Shown here in pieces: positions 17,905-26,525 of a stretch of 64,000 nucleotides of DNA. Source of the stretch: Bosea sp. (in: a-proteobacteria) (GTDB lineage: Bacteria; Pseudomonadota; Alphaproteobacteria; Rhizobiales; Beijerinckiaceae); contig NZ_JAMLIX010000002.1 of NCBI RefSeq assembly GCF_023953965.1, forward strand, positions 806,001 to 870,000, written 5' to 3'. Position numbers and translations under genes: made by a program. The stretch's first letter is position 1. Each line of letters begins with the position of its first letter. The notes beneath the pieces are model-generated. The model was not told where the DNA came from and ran no database searches. It was given only the letters and a program-made list of their open reading frames with translations.

Positions 17905-18669
17905 TCAAGGCCGCGGGCCGGCGCCGAGCGGCAGCACGGCTTCGACATGGCCGTCGAGGACGAGGTCGTCGCAGGCCCCGATGACCCGAAGCTCCGTCAC
18001 GGCGAGCCGCAGCAGCGGCACGTTCGACCAGCGCGCGACGATTCTCCCGAGCGCGGCCGTCTCGGCTGCGTCGAGATCGTCGGCGAGGTTGTAGAGGCCG
18101 GTGAGCCAGAGATCGCCCGGCGCCCGGCCGAAGGCGGCCTGGACCTGCTGTAGCGGATTACGGCCGCCCCGCTTTTCCGGATAGACCGGCAGATAGAGCC
18201 GGCCGCGATTGACGTTGCCGGAGAAAAGCCCGCGCAGCTCCATCGTGAAAGGCCCGATCCGGCGTAGCGCCTCGCGCGTCTCGGCCGTGATCGCCGGCGG
18301 CGTGGCGAGGCCGAGCGAGCCGCAGACCGTCGCATGCAGCCGCTCCCGCCGCTTCGGCAGCAGGTCCCAGGCGATCTTGCCGGCGAAGGGGGCGGCCCTG
18401 AGCGAGCCCTCCAGGGCGAGGAACGCCGGGGAGGCGCGCAAGGTGTCGTCGTCCACCGGCAGGACGAGCGAGAACACGCGGGGATGGCGGCCCATCTCGT
18501 AGAAGCTGCCCTCGCGCCGGGGGATGACGCCGGGATGCCCGGGCGCGACCAGCGGCAGATGCGCCAGCCGGTAGCTCTCGTCGAGCTTAAGCGGCGTCGA
18601 GAAGTCGGTCAGGCTGCGCCGATACCCGAGCTCGCCGTCCCCGCAGAACGCCGGCGCCACGTCAGTCAT
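17905..18669 (-). CDS. Unknown conserved-looking protein (254 aa)
   Basis: From ATG 18669 the product has 254 residues with no signal peptide or membrane helix. One H-x-T motif is visible (RERLHATVCGSLG, about residue 107), as in 2H phosphoesterases and RNA-ligase-like folds. The second H-x-T/S that the superfamily needs is not present: the expected C-terminal position reads LLRLAVTELRVIG. Its start overlaps the GNAT stop by 8 bases, so it is translated from the same message. I do not assign a function. Confidence 0.7.
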   Translation of the reverse strand: MTDVAPAFCGDGELGYRRSLTDFSTPLKLDESYRLAHLPLVAPGHPGVIPRREGSFYEMGRHPRVFSLVLPVDDDTLRASPAFLALEGSLRAAPFAGKIAWDLLPKRRERLHATVCGSLGLATPPAITAETREALRRIGPFTMELRGLFSGNVNRGRLYLPVYPEKRGGRNPLQQVQAAFGRAPGDLWLTGLYNLADDLDAAETAALGRIVARWSNVPLLRLAVTELRVIGACDDLVLDGHVEAVLPLGAGPRP

Positions 18670-19864
18670 CCTTCGCCTCGTCCTTGCGGAAGGGGCCCTC
18701 GGTCGCGAGCGCCGCCTGCGCCGCCGCGATCTCGGCACGCTCCTGTTCGAGATAGGCGGCGACGGGCCGCCTGAGGCCGGGATCGGCGATATGGTGCAGC
18801 GAGCGGGTGACGACCGGCCGGTAGCCGCGCGCGAGCTTGTGCTGCCCCTGCGCGCCGGCTTCGACACGGGCGAGCCCGTGCGCGATCGCGTAGTCGATGG
18901 CCTGGTGGTAGCAGACCTCGAAATGCAGGAAGGGATGATCCTCGATGCAGCCCCAGTTGCGGCCGTAGAGGGTGTCGGCGCCGCGGAAATTGATGGCACC
19001 GGCGATATGGCGCCCGGCGCGCCTCGCCATCACCAGCACGATGCGCTCGGCCATAGCCGCGCCGACCTGAGAGAAGAACGCCCGGTTGAGATAGGGCCGG
19101 CCCCATTTGCGCGAGCCGGTGTCCTGGTAGAAGGCGAAGAAATCATCCCAGACCGCTTCGGTGAGATCGCGGCCCGAGAGGTTCTCGATCGTGATGCCGG
19201 GGCTGAGCGCATCGCGCCGCTCGCGCTTCAGCGCCTTGCGCTTGCGCGAGGCGAGCGTGGCGAGGAAGTCGTCGTAGGTGCCGAAGCCCTCGTTCAGCCA
19301 ATGGAACTGCAGGTCGTTGCGCTCGAGGTAGCCGGCCTGCTTCAGCGCGGCGGCGTCCGGCTCCTGCGCGAAGGTGACATGGACCGAGGAGGCCTGCGCC
19401 TGCGCCCTGAGCGCCTCGAGCCCTTCGATCAGGGCGGCGCGGGCCTCGTCGGCGCGTGGGGAGGCGGCGACCATCAGGCGCGGGCCCGTCGCCGGGGTGA
19501 AGGGCGCGGCGACGAGGAGCTTGGGATAATAGCGCCCGCCGGCGCGCTCATAGGCGTCGGCCCAGCCATGGTCGAAGACGTATTCGCCCTGGCTGTGGCT
19601 TTTCAGGAAGCTCGGCGCCGCCGCCAGCAGCCGGCCCGCCGCGTCCTCGACCATGAGATAGGCCGGCGACCAGCCGCTGCGCCCGCCGATGCAGCGGCTC
19701 TCTTCCAGCGCCATCAGGAATTCATGGGCGACGAAGGGATTGTCCCGGTCGAGCGCGGGATCGGCCGCGGGCGCCTGGGCGCAGGCGTTCCAGGCCTCTG
19801 CGGAAACGGCCTTGAGGGAGGTCGCGGCACGAAGCGTGAGATCGCCGCCCCCCGCCTCGCTCAA
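18662..19864 (-). CDS. GNAT-fold N-acyltransferase (DUF482/FemAB-like)
   Basis: About 400 residues, matching the peptidogalycan/DUF482 group of double GNAT proteins. Typical segments are FLMALEESRCIGGRSGWSPA, VFDHGWADAYERAGGRYYPK, FHWLNEGFGTYDDFLATLAS, RKRKALKRERR, and HFEVCYHQAIDYAIAHGL. The likely start is TTG 19864, overlapping the GDPD stop as TTGA; the frame stays open to 19975 but the added residues do not look like the family. The product may modify cell-envelope or amino-group substrates; the specific acceptor is unknown. Confidence 0.88.
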   Translation of the reverse strand: MSEAGGGDLTLRAATSLKAVSAEAWNACAQAPAADPALDRDNPFVAHEFLMALEESRCIGGRSGWSPAYLMVEDAAGRLLAAAPSFLKSHSQGEYVFDHGWADAYERAGGRYYPKLLVAAPFTPATGPRLMVAASPRADEARAALIEGLEALRAQAQASSVHVTFAQEPDAAALKQAGYLERNDLQFHWLNEGFGTYDDFLATLASRKRKALKRERRDALSPGITIENLSGRDLTEAVWDDFFAFYQDTGSRKWGRPYLNRAFFSQVGAAMAERIVLVMARRAGRHIAGAINFRGADTLYGRNWGCIEDHPFLHFEVCYHQAIDYAIAHGLARVEAGAQGQHKLARGYRPVVTRSLHHIADPGLRRPVAAYLEQERAEIAAAQAALATEGPFRKDEAKDD

Positions 19865-20613
19865 GGACGGAAGCCCTCGAAGACCATCTGGTCGGCCCAG
19901 CTGGCGGCCTTCTGCCGCTCCTGCGGGGTGCGCACCGTCCAGCTCATCAGGGGCAAGCCCAGCGCGTTGCGGCACAGATAGGGCGCCGCGCTGTCGAGAT
20001 CCGAGACCTTCCAGGAGAGGAAGTCCGGCCGGCTCTCGGCGAAGTGCAGGAGATTGGCGAGCGCGTGCTTGCGCTGCGGCGAAAGGCTGTCGTAGTCGCT
20101 GTAATCATAGGCGTTCATCGCCACGATCCCGCGCGGGATCGCCGGCGCCAGCCTGCGCAGCGCCGTCACGATCGCCGGATCGAAGGATTTGATCACGATC
20201 GGGTGAGCTTCGTAGCCCGCGACGACCTCGACGGTGCGGCGGGTCAGCGCGAGGTCGTCGTCGAAGCGGCTCTTGATCTCGATGACGAGCGGGACGCGCC
20301 CGCCGACCAGGTCGAGGAAGGCGGAGAGCGTCGGGATACGGTCGCTCGAGCCCTTGAGGGTGATCGCGGAGAGCTCCGCCGCCTTGCGCGCGACGACCGC
20401 TCCCGTCTCGGCGGTCAGCCGGTCGAGCCCGAAATCATGGAATACGACCGCCTCGCCGTCTGCGGTGAGCTGGACGTCGCATTCGATGCCGAAGCCGCCG
20501 GCGATGGCGGCGATGGCGGCGGATGGGCTGTTCTCGATCACGCCGGCGGCGCGGTCGTGCAGGCCGCGATGGGCGATCGGCCTCGCCACCAGCCAGCCGA
20601 GATCGGCACCCAT
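19861..20613 (-). CDS. Glycerophosphodiester phosphodiesterase family protein
   Basis: Hydrolyses glycerophosphodiesters to glycerol-3-phosphate and an alcohol. The 250-residue cytosolic protein shows the catalytic first strand PIAHRGLHDRAAGVIENS, the metal ligands in GGFGIECDVQLTADGEAVVFHD, and VPLVIEIKSR. It starts with ATG 20613 overlapping the ridA stop (TGATG) and ends overlapping the GNAT start. No signal peptide is present, so it acts inside the cell, like UgpQ. Confidence 0.94.
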   Translation of the reverse strand: MGADLGWLVARPIAHRGLHDRAAGVIENSPSAAIAAIAGGFGIECDVQLTADGEAVVFHDFGLDRLTAETGAVVARKAAELSAITLKGSSDRIPTLSAFLDLVGGRVPLVIEIKSRFDDDLALTRRTVEVVAGYEAHPIVIKSFDPAIVTALRRLAPAIPRGIVAMNAYDYSDYDSLSPQRKHALANLLHFAESRPDFLSWKVSDLDSAAPYLCRNALGLPLMSWTVRTPQERQKAASWADQMVFEGFRP

Positions 20614-21086
20614 CAGGTGATCTCGAACATCGCTTCGACCTCGACGGCGGCATCGGCCGGCAGTTCCGCCACGCCCACGGTCGAGCGCGCATGGCGGCCC
20701 TTGTCGCCGAGGACGGCGACCATCAGGTCGGAGGCGCCGTTCATGATCGCCGGCAGGGCGGAGAAATGCGGGGCGGCGTTGATGAAGCCGCCGAGGCGCA
20801 CGCAGCGCAGGATGCGGTTAAGATCGCCGCCGAGCGCGGCCTTGGCCTGGGCCAGCACGTTGATGGCGCAGAGCCTGGCCGCCTCCAGCCCCGCCTCGTT
20901 GAAGATCTCGGCGCCGAGCTTGCCCTTGTGCTGGTCGGAGAGCTTGCCGTCCGGCCCGAAGCAGAGCTGGCCCGAGATGACGAGCAGGTTGCCGGTGATC
21001 ACGTAGGGCACGTAGTTGGCGATGGGCGCGGCGGGGGTCGGCAGGGTGATGCCGAGTTCGGCCAGTCGGGTATCGGCGGCGTTCAC
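20613..21086 (-). CDS. RidA/YjgF-YER057c-UK114 family protein
   Basis: About 157 residues from GTG 21086 (VNAADTRLAELGITLP). The RidA fold is seen in NYVPYVITGNLLVISGQLCF, LEAARLCAINVLAQAKAALG, and RCVRLGGFINAAPHFSALPA. A C-terminal E-V-E-A-M-F replaces the usual end. RidA proteins deaminate reactive enamines/imines, but this longer subgroup lacks a clear match to the catalytic Arg motif C-I-x-x-R. It heads the ridA–GDPD–GNAT–unknown–HIT run. An upstream frame extension to 21164 has no similarity. Confidence 0.9.
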   Translation of the reverse strand: MNAADTRLAELGITLPTPAAPIANYVPYVITGNLLVISGQLCFGPDGKLSDQHKGKLGAEIFNEAGLEAARLCAINVLAQAKAALGGDLNRILRCVRLGGFINAAPHFSALPAIMNGASDLMVAVLGDKGRHARSTVGVAELPADAAVEVEAMFEIT

Positions 21087-21274
21087 GGGCTTGGCTCCAT
21101 CTGGCTTCGAGGGCAGGGCTTCTTCATGGCCGATGGCCGGCCGGCCCGCAAGCACTGCTGCCATGCCGGGCGGACAGGGCCGATGCGATCGGCCGGGGGC
21201 GGCTTCGTCGCCATGTTTGCGCCATTGCCGCGATGCAACTAGATTTCCGGCGGGTCACAACGGACGGACGGTGC

Positions 21275-22108
21275 ATGAACGGAACGGCTTTGAGGCTCGC
21301 GGCCGGGGTTTTCGCTGCTGCGCTGGTTCTGGCCGGCGCGCCGGCCCGGGCGCAAGGAACGGCTGAGCGCGTGGTGCTCGCCCCGCATCGGGCGGTCTAC
21401 GATCTCGTGCTCGACGAGGGCAAGCCCTCCGGCAGCATCGAGACGGCGAAGGGCCGCATCGCCTTCGAGTTCACCGGCGACGCCTGCGAGGGCTATGCGT
21501 TGTCCTTCCGGCAGGTCACGCAGCTCGGGACGCCGGCCGGGTCGCGCCTGATCGATGCCCGCACCGTGAGCTTCGAGGCCGGGGACGGGGGAAGCTACCG
21601 CTTCAAGACCGACAACACCTCGGGCGGGACCACGGAAACCGTCGACGGCACGGCGCAGAAGCGCGATGGCGGCTATGAGGTGAAGCTCAGCCGGCCCAAG
21701 GCCGAGACCTATCGCGAGGTGAACGACGCGCTATTCCCCAACGCGCAGATGAAGGCGCTGATCCAGGCCGCGCGCGCCGGCCAGAAGACGCTGAGCGTGC
21801 GCTTCTACGACGGCGCCAATTCCGGCAAGGACGTCTATGACACGCTCTCGATCATCGGCAAGCGCCTCGAGACCGCGCCCTCCGAGAAGCCGTTGCAGCG
21901 CCCCGAGTTCGAGAAGATGGCACGCTGGCCGGTGACGATCTCCTATTACAAGGCGGGATCGGGCGAATCGACGCCCACCTACAGCATCGCCTTCGAGCTC
22001 TACGAGAACGGCATCACCGGCGCGGTCAGGCTCGACTACAGCGGCTTTTCGCTGCGCGGCACGCTCACGCGTCTGGATCTTCTTCCGCAGGAGCCTTGCG
22101 CGAAATAG
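21275..22108 (+). CDS. eipB: Periplasmic envelope-integrity protein EipB (DUF1849)
   Basis: EipB is a periplasmic beta-spiral protein needed for envelope integrity in Brucella and relatives. A signal peptide is visible (RLAAGVFAAALVLAGAPARA followed by QG). The mature protein starts near VVLAPHRAVYDLVLDEGKPS. Two Cys, in GDACEGY and in LPQEPCAK at the C-terminus, match the conserved disulfide pair of the family. Length is 277 residues from ATG 21275. Its 3' end overlaps dinB by 44 bases (convergent). Confidence 0.9.
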   Translation: MNGTALRLAAGVFAAALVLAGAPARAQGTAERVVLAPHRAVYDLVLDEGKPSGSIETAKGRIAFEFTGDACEGYALSFRQVTQLGTPAGSRLIDARTVSFEAGDGGSYRFKTDNTSGGTTETVDGTAQKRDGGYEVKLSRPKAETYREVNDALFPNAQMKALIQAARAGQKTLSVRFYDGANSGKDVYDTLSIIGKRLETAPSEKPLQRPEFEKMARWPVTISYYKAGSGESTPTYSIAFELYENGITGAVRLDYSGFSLRGTLTRLDLLPQEPCAK

Positions 22109-23390
22109 CCGGCTGGCGCTGCGGCAGCCTGAGTGCGAGGCCCTTGCCGATCGCCGCGTCGCCGAAGCGGGCGCGCAAGGCGTCGAGCGCGCCCTCCATC
22201 GCCTTCAGCCGCGGCGTCGCGGTATCGGCGAGATCGCCGTGGTCGGCGGCCTCCGGCGGGCTGAAATCGCTCGCGCCGATGCCGATCAGCCGGTAGTGCC
22301 ACCCGTTGCACTCGCGCTTCAGGAGGTCGCGCCCGGCGGCGAACAGGCGCGCCGCGAGCTGCGTCGGCTCCGGCAGGCGGGCGGCGCGGGTGACGATGTG
22401 GAAATCGGCGCTCTTCAGCTTCAGCGTGACGGTGCGGCCGGCGAGACCTTGCGCCTTCAGCCGCTGCGAGGTCTTCTCGCAAAGCCGCCACAGGATCGGC
22501 TCCAGCTCCTCGAAGCGGGCGAGATCGACGTCGAGCGTCGTCTCGGTCGAGACGCTCTTGGTCTCGCGCTCGGGCGTGACGGGGCGTGGGTCGATGCCGT
22601 TGGCGAGGTTTTTGAGCCGCGGCCCGTCCCTGCCGGCGAGGCGGAAGAGCTTGTCGACGGGCGCCTCGCGCAAATCGCCGATCAACTTGAAGCCGCCCTC
22701 GGCGAGCCGCGTGACGCCCGCCGGCCCCATGCCGGGAATGAGGCCGATCGGCTGGCCGGCGAGGAAGGCGACGGCCTCGGCCCGCCCGATGATCGAGAAG
22801 CCGCGCGGCTTGTCGAGGTCGGAGGCGACCTTGGCCAGGAACTTGGCATAGGACAGCCCGACCGAGATGGTGATGCCGAGCTCATCCTCGACATGGCGGG
22901 CGAAGCGCGCCAGCGTCACCGCGGGGCTGGCATGGTGCAGCCGCTGCGTGCCGGAAAGGTCGAGGAAGGCTTCGTCGATCGACAGCGGCTCGACCAGCGG
23001 CGTGAGTTCCCGCATCAGCTGGCGCACCTGCCGGCCGACCGCGACGTATTTCGCCATGTCGGGCTTGATCACGACCGCCTCGGGGCAGGCCTTCAGCGCC
23101 TTGAACATCGGCATGGCCGAGCGCACGCCATAGGTGCGGGCGATGTAGCAGCAGGTCGAGACCACGCCGCGCTTGCCGCCGCCGACGATCACCGGCTTGT
23201 CCTGGAGGCTCGGATCGTCGCGCTTCTCGATCGTGGCGTAGAAGGCGTCGCAGTCGATATGGGCGAGGCTCAACGTATCGCGCTCGGCGTGGCTGATAAG
23301 CCGCGGCGAGCCGCAGGCCGGGCAGCGCCGCATAGCCCCCGCCGCCGCGTGATCCGACAGGCAGTCGCGGCAGAGCGCGCGCGCGCTCAA
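22065..23390 (-). CDS. dinB: DNA polymerase IV with N-terminal zinc ribbon
   Basis: A Y-family translesion polymerase of 441 residues. The first 35 residues carry two Cys pairs (CRDC at 7–10 and CPAC at about 23–26), a zinc-ribbon extension found in alphaproteobacterial DinB. The polymerase core starts LAHIDCDAFYATIEKRDDPS. SIDEAFLDLSGTQ holds the catalytic acidic residues and VGLSYAKFLAKVASDLDKP is the palm/thumb region. The start ATG overlaps the stop of the DUF3572 gene (ATGA), so translation is coupled. The 3' end overlaps convergent eipB. Confidence 0.96.
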   Translation of the reverse strand: MSARALCRDCLSDHAAAGAMRRCPACGSPRLISHAERDTLSLAHIDCDAFYATIEKRDDPSLQDKPVIVGGGKRGVVSTCCYIARTYGVRSAMPMFKALKACPEAVVIKPDMAKYVAVGRQVRQLMRELTPLVEPLSIDEAFLDLSGTQRLHHASPAVTLARFARHVEDELGITISVGLSYAKFLAKVASDLDKPRGFSIIGRAEAVAFLAGQPIGLIPGMGPAGVTRLAEGGFKLIGDLREAPVDKLFRLAGRDGPRLKNLANGIDPRPVTPERETKSVSTETTLDVDLARFEELEPILWRLCEKTSQRLKAQGLAGRTVTLKLKSADFHIVTRAARLPEPTQLAARLFAAGRDLLKRECNGWHYRLIGIGASDFSPPEAADHGDLADTATPRLKAMEGALDALRARFGDAAIGKGLALRLPQRQPAISRKAPAEEDPDA

Positions 23391-23674
23391 CGGAAATCGT
23401 CCGGCTCCGGCCCGGCGAGGGCGCGCCGCGCCTCTGCGACCATCTCGGGATTCAAGCCCGCATTTCCGGCAAACTCCAGGAGAAGCGAATCGCTGCCGGC
23501 GATATGGTCGAGCACGGCGGCAAGGAAGCCGGGCTCGCCGGCGGCCTGACGCAGCGTCGCGGGCTGAAGGCCGGTGGCGCTGAGGAAGGGTTCGATCCGC
23601 TCGGGCTCGGCGGCCAGGAAGGCGAGCGCGCCAAGCGCCAGCGCCTCGGCTTCGTCGGATGTGGGGCGTCGCAT
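23387..23674 (-). CDS. DUF3572 family protein
   Basis: A 95-residue acidic helical protein. EALALGALAFLAAEPERIEP, FLSATGLQPATLRQAAGEPG, and FLAAVLDHIAGSDSLLLEFA are the repeated helical segments that define DUF3572 in alphaproteobacteria. Its stop overlaps dinB's start by four bases. divK is divergent upstream. Function is unknown; coupling to DinB suggests a link to DNA damage, but this is inference. Confidence 0.88.
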   Translation of the reverse strand: MRRPTSDEAEALALGALAFLAAEPERIEPFLSATGLQPATLRQAAGEPGFLAAVLDHIAGSDSLLLEFAGNAGLNPEMVAEARRALAGPEPDDFR

Positions 23675-23811
23675 TATTATGAAGGCCTGAGTCTTGTATT
23701 GGGTTTGTGTTTCGTCAACTGCTCACGTGCTACGCAATCATCGAACGACGCCGCCAGTTTGGAAAGCCCGCCTTCGGCGCGGCGCTCCCGGCGCAAACGA
23801 AGGGCGGCCCG

Positions 23812-24180
23812 ATGAAGACGGTTCTGATCGTCGAGGACAACGAGCTCAACATGAAGCTCTTCAACGATCTGCTCGAGGCCCACGGCTATGCGACGCTGAA
23901 GACGTCGGACGGCATCGAGGCGATCGAGCTGGCGCGGACGCATCATCCGGCGCTGATCCTGATGGACATCCAGCTTCCGGAGGTGTCGGGGCTCGAGGTC
24001 ACCAAATGGATCAAGGAGGATGACGACCTCAAGGCGATCCCCGTCGTCGCGGTCACCGCCTTCGCGATGAAGGGCGACGAGGAGCGCATCCGCGAGGGCG
24101 GCTGCGAGGCCTATCTCTCCAAGCCGATCTCGGTCGCCAAGTTCCTGGAGACCGTACGCGCCTATGCCGGCGCAGCCTGA
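23812..24180 (+). CDS. divK: Single-domain response regulator DivK
   Basis: DivK controls the alphaproteobacterial cell cycle by regulating PleC/DivJ/DivL and thus CtrA. The 122-residue REC domain begins MKTVLIVEDNELNMKLFNDL. Phospho-acceptor Asp lies in LILMDIQLPEVSG, the Thr in VVAVTAFAMKGDEER, and the Lys in AYLSKPIS. ATG 23812 starts the domain exactly; an upstream frame to 23707 is not family sequence. pleD follows after nine bases, a conserved operon. Confidence 0.97.
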   Translation: MKTVLIVEDNELNMKLFNDLLEAHGYATLKTSDGIEAIELARTHHPALILMDIQLPEVSGLEVTKWIKEDDDLKAIPVVAVTAFAMKGDEERIREGGCEAYLSKPISVAKFLETVRAYAGAA

Positions 24181-24189
24181 GCCGCAGCC

Positions 24190-25566
24190 ATGACCGCCCG
24201 CGTCCTCGTCGTCGACGACATCCCCGCGAATGTGAAGCTGCTCGAGGCCAAGCTCTCGGCCGAGTATTTCGGCGTGGTCACCGCGACGAATGGCCGCGAC
24301 GCGATCGCGCTGTGCGAGCGCGGCGAGGCCGACATCGTCCTGCTCGACGTGATGATGCCGGGCATGAACGGCTTCGAGGTCTGCCGCCGGCTGAAGGGCG
24401 CGCCCGCGACGGCGCATATCCCGGTCGTCATGGTCACGACGCTCGACCAGCCGCGCGACCGGCTCCAGGGCCTCGATGCCGGCGCCGACGATTTCCTGAC
24501 CAAGCCCCTCGACGACACCGCGCTGTTCGCCCGCGTGCGCAGCCTCGCCCGGCTGAAGGCGATGACCGACGAGTTGCGCAGCCGCGCGGTCGCCTCCGCC
24601 CGGCTCGGCATCGCCGATCCGCTCGCGACGGCCGCGGCCGAGACCGGCCTGAACGGCCGGATCCTGGTGGTGGAGGACCGGCCGCACGCCGCCGAGCGGT
24701 TGCAGAGCGCGCTCTGCGCCTTCCATGCCGTGGAGATCGAGAGCGACGCCCAGCAGGCGGTGATGCGTGCCGCCGAGGGCGGCTTCGACGCCGTGGTGAT
24801 CAGCCTCGACCTGCAGGGGCAGGACGGCCTGCGCCTGTGCAGCCAGCTGCGCTCGCTGGAGCGCACGCGCAACGTCTCGGTGCTGATGATGGGGGAGGCC
24901 GAGGATCGAGACCGCATCCTGCGCGGCCTCGAGATCGGCGCGCATGATTTCCTCGTCCGTCCGATCGACCGCAACGAATTGCTGGCGCGGGTGCGCACGC
25001 AGGTTCGGCGCAAGCGTTTCACCGAGCGGCTGCGCGACAGCGTCCAGACCTCGATGGAAATGGCGGTGATGGACCAGCTCACCGGCCTGCACAACCGCCG
25101 TTTCATGGACAACCGGCTTTCGGCGATGTTCGACGAATCGGCGCTCAGGGCGCGTGCGCTGTCGCTGCTCGTGCTCGACATCGATCATTTCAAGGCCGTC
25201 AACGACAGCTGGGGCCATGATGTCGGCGACGAGGTCCTGCGCGAATTCGCCGACCGCGTCCGCGCCTGCACGCGCGGCATCGATCTGGTCGCGCGCATGG
25301 GCGGCGAGGAGATCGTCGTGGTGCTGCCCGATACCGGCGCCGAGGCCGCCTATCGCGTGGCCGAGCGCATCCGCGCACGTGTCGAGAGCACGCCCTTCGT
25401 CGTCCAGAACGGCACGCGCGAGATCACGATCACGGTATCGGTCGGCGTGTCGAACCGGCGTCCGGGCGATGCATCCTGCGCCGACATGATGAAGCGGGCG
25501 GACGATGCGCTCTATCGGGCCAAGGCCAACGGCCGCAACCGCGTGATCGTCGCCAACGCGGCCTGA
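24190..25566 (+). CDS. pleD: PleD-like response regulator, two REC domains plus GGDEF
   Basis: A 458-residue diguanylate cyclase response regulator acting in polar development. REC1 is intact (VDDIPANVK; phospho-acceptor in VLLDVMMPG near residue 53; FLTKPLDD). REC2 (about residues 155–280) is degenerate at the acceptor: DAVVISLDLQGQDG. The GGDEF domain has LDIDHFKAVNDSWGHDVGDE and the active loop MGGEEIVVVLPDTG, where the usual Phe after GGEE is Ile. The inhibitory I-site RxxD (RGID) sits five residues upstream, so feedback control by c-di-GMP is expected. It is co-transcribed with divK. Confidence 0.95.
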   Translation: MTARVLVVDDIPANVKLLEAKLSAEYFGVVTATNGRDAIALCERGEADIVLLDVMMPGMNGFEVCRRLKGAPATAHIPVVMVTTLDQPRDRLQGLDAGADDFLTKPLDDTALFARVRSLARLKAMTDELRSRAVASARLGIADPLATAAAETGLNGRILVVEDRPHAAERLQSALCAFHAVEIESDAQQAVMRAAEGGFDAVVISLDLQGQDGLRLCSQLRSLERTRNVSVLMMGEAEDRDRILRGLEIGAHDFLVRPIDRNELLARVRTQVRRKRFTERLRDSVQTSMEMAVMDQLTGLHNRRFMDNRLSAMFDESALRARALSLLVLDIDHFKAVNDSWGHDVGDEVLREFADRVRACTRGIDLVARMGGEEIVVVLPDTGAEAAYRVAERIRARVESTPFVVQNGTREITITVSVGVSNRRPGDASCADMMKRADDALYRAKANGRNRVIVANAA

Positions 25567-25911
25567 AGCGGGCCTTTTTCCGCCCGGTAATCTTAGCCCG
25601 TAGGGTTAACGATCGACGAAGGCCGGCGGCCGGCCGGATTCGATTGATTCGCATCCGGCGCCTTGTAGAGATCGGACACGCCCCTCGGGAGCCCGGGTCC
25701 GCCGCATCTCCCGGGAAACCGGAGGGCCCGGCCGGTCGGTGGCGGAATTCTGGCCTCCTCAGAACCGCCGCCGGCCGGCTACCGCGCCCCTTCAGCCAGG
25801 TCCGTCAGCCGACGAAGCCCGCCGATGCGTGCCGTCGGGCATCGCGGCCGCCGCGGCGAGGTCGCTTCGCCCCGGTCGGATGCACGGCCATTCGGCTGTG
25901 CTTGGGGCGGA
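25567..25911. other. 345-base intergenic region after pleD
   Basis: Just after the pleD stop, CGGGC and GCCCG flank CTTTTTCC, a possible weak terminator (about 25569–25588). Further on, a GC-rich segment (about 25700–25750) can fold, with CCGCC/GGCGG and CTCC/GGAG arms. No protein or known RNA is recognised; rpmG, a frequent neighbour of pleD in this order, is not seen. Confidence 0.4.
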
Positions 25912-26160
25912 TCAATGGCGCTCGCGGCTCGGCGTGGTGAGCCGCTCGACCTCTGCGCAAGCCTCGATTCTGGCCATCTCGAGGAAATAGGCGAGGGTGC
26001 CGAGCTTGGCTTCGCGGGCCATGGCGCGCAGTTCGGCGGTCATTCCCTCGACGAAGGAAGCAACTTCCAGCGGCGACATCGTACGACAGGCCATCTCTTC
26101 ATCCTCGCATGTGAGGCGGGTTGCTCCGGGCGGGACCAGTTTGGGCACTGTACGCTTCAT
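25912..26160 (-). CDS. Small soluble protein of unknown function (82 aa)
   Basis: An 82-residue helical protein. The core ELRAMAREAKLGTLAYFLEM followed by ARIEA resembles small rhizobial proteins with an L-R-x-M-A...L-A-Y-x-L-x-M-x-x-x-E-A pattern; I know no function for them. The start ATG 26160 has GGAGGG upstream on the minus strand. A later Met (MACRTMSPLEV) is an alternative. The AT-rich palindrome at 26226–26242 lies in its likely promoter. Confidence 0.6.
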   Translation of the reverse strand: MKRTVPKLVPPGATRLTCEDEEMACRTMSPLEVASFVEGMTAELRAMAREAKLGTLAYFLEMARIEACAEVERLTTPSRERH

Positions 26161-26225
26161 GGCGATCGATACCCTCCCATGATCGGAAGCCTATTTGTTC
26201 AACCGATGAGCTTCCCTTACGGATG

Positions 26226-26242
26226 TACAATTAATAATTGTA
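26226..26242. promoter_or_regulatory. AT-only-core palindrome in divergent promoter region
   Basis: TACAATT–AAT–AATTGTA is a perfect 7-base inverted repeat with a 3-base centre, in an otherwise GC-rich chromosome. It is 66 bases upstream of the minus-strand 82-aa gene and 284 bases upstream of the plus-strand gene. It could be an operator for an unidentified regulator. Confidence 0.5.
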
Positions 26243-26525
26243 TTTCCGGTCAAAGTTCAAGCGTAGGTGTTGTGTCTCACGCGCATTAGCCATGATGGAT
26301 TATCGCAGGTCGCGGCGCGCGCGCGGCTGCGCCCGGAAGGCCGGTATGGGAACAATGGCTGCGGGCGGCCGTTGAAATCAAGAACCGGCCTGTCCCTGTC
26401 ACGCCGACGCGCGGCCGGCATGGACCTTGCCGCAAAGCCGCCGCGATTGGTTCAGGCCCCATTCAACCGGATCGTACGACCCTGCCGTCATGGTTCGGGG
26501 CGATCCCGTGAAAGGAGATGCCGTC

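Noticed and set aside
18300..18345. 2H phosphoesterase assignment for the gene at 17905–18669
   Set aside because: Only one H-x-T motif is present; the fold needs two.
25567..25911. Structured RNA (SRP, 6S or RNase P RNA) after pleD
   Set aside because: GC-rich stems exist, but none of the conserved motifs of these RNAs was recognised.
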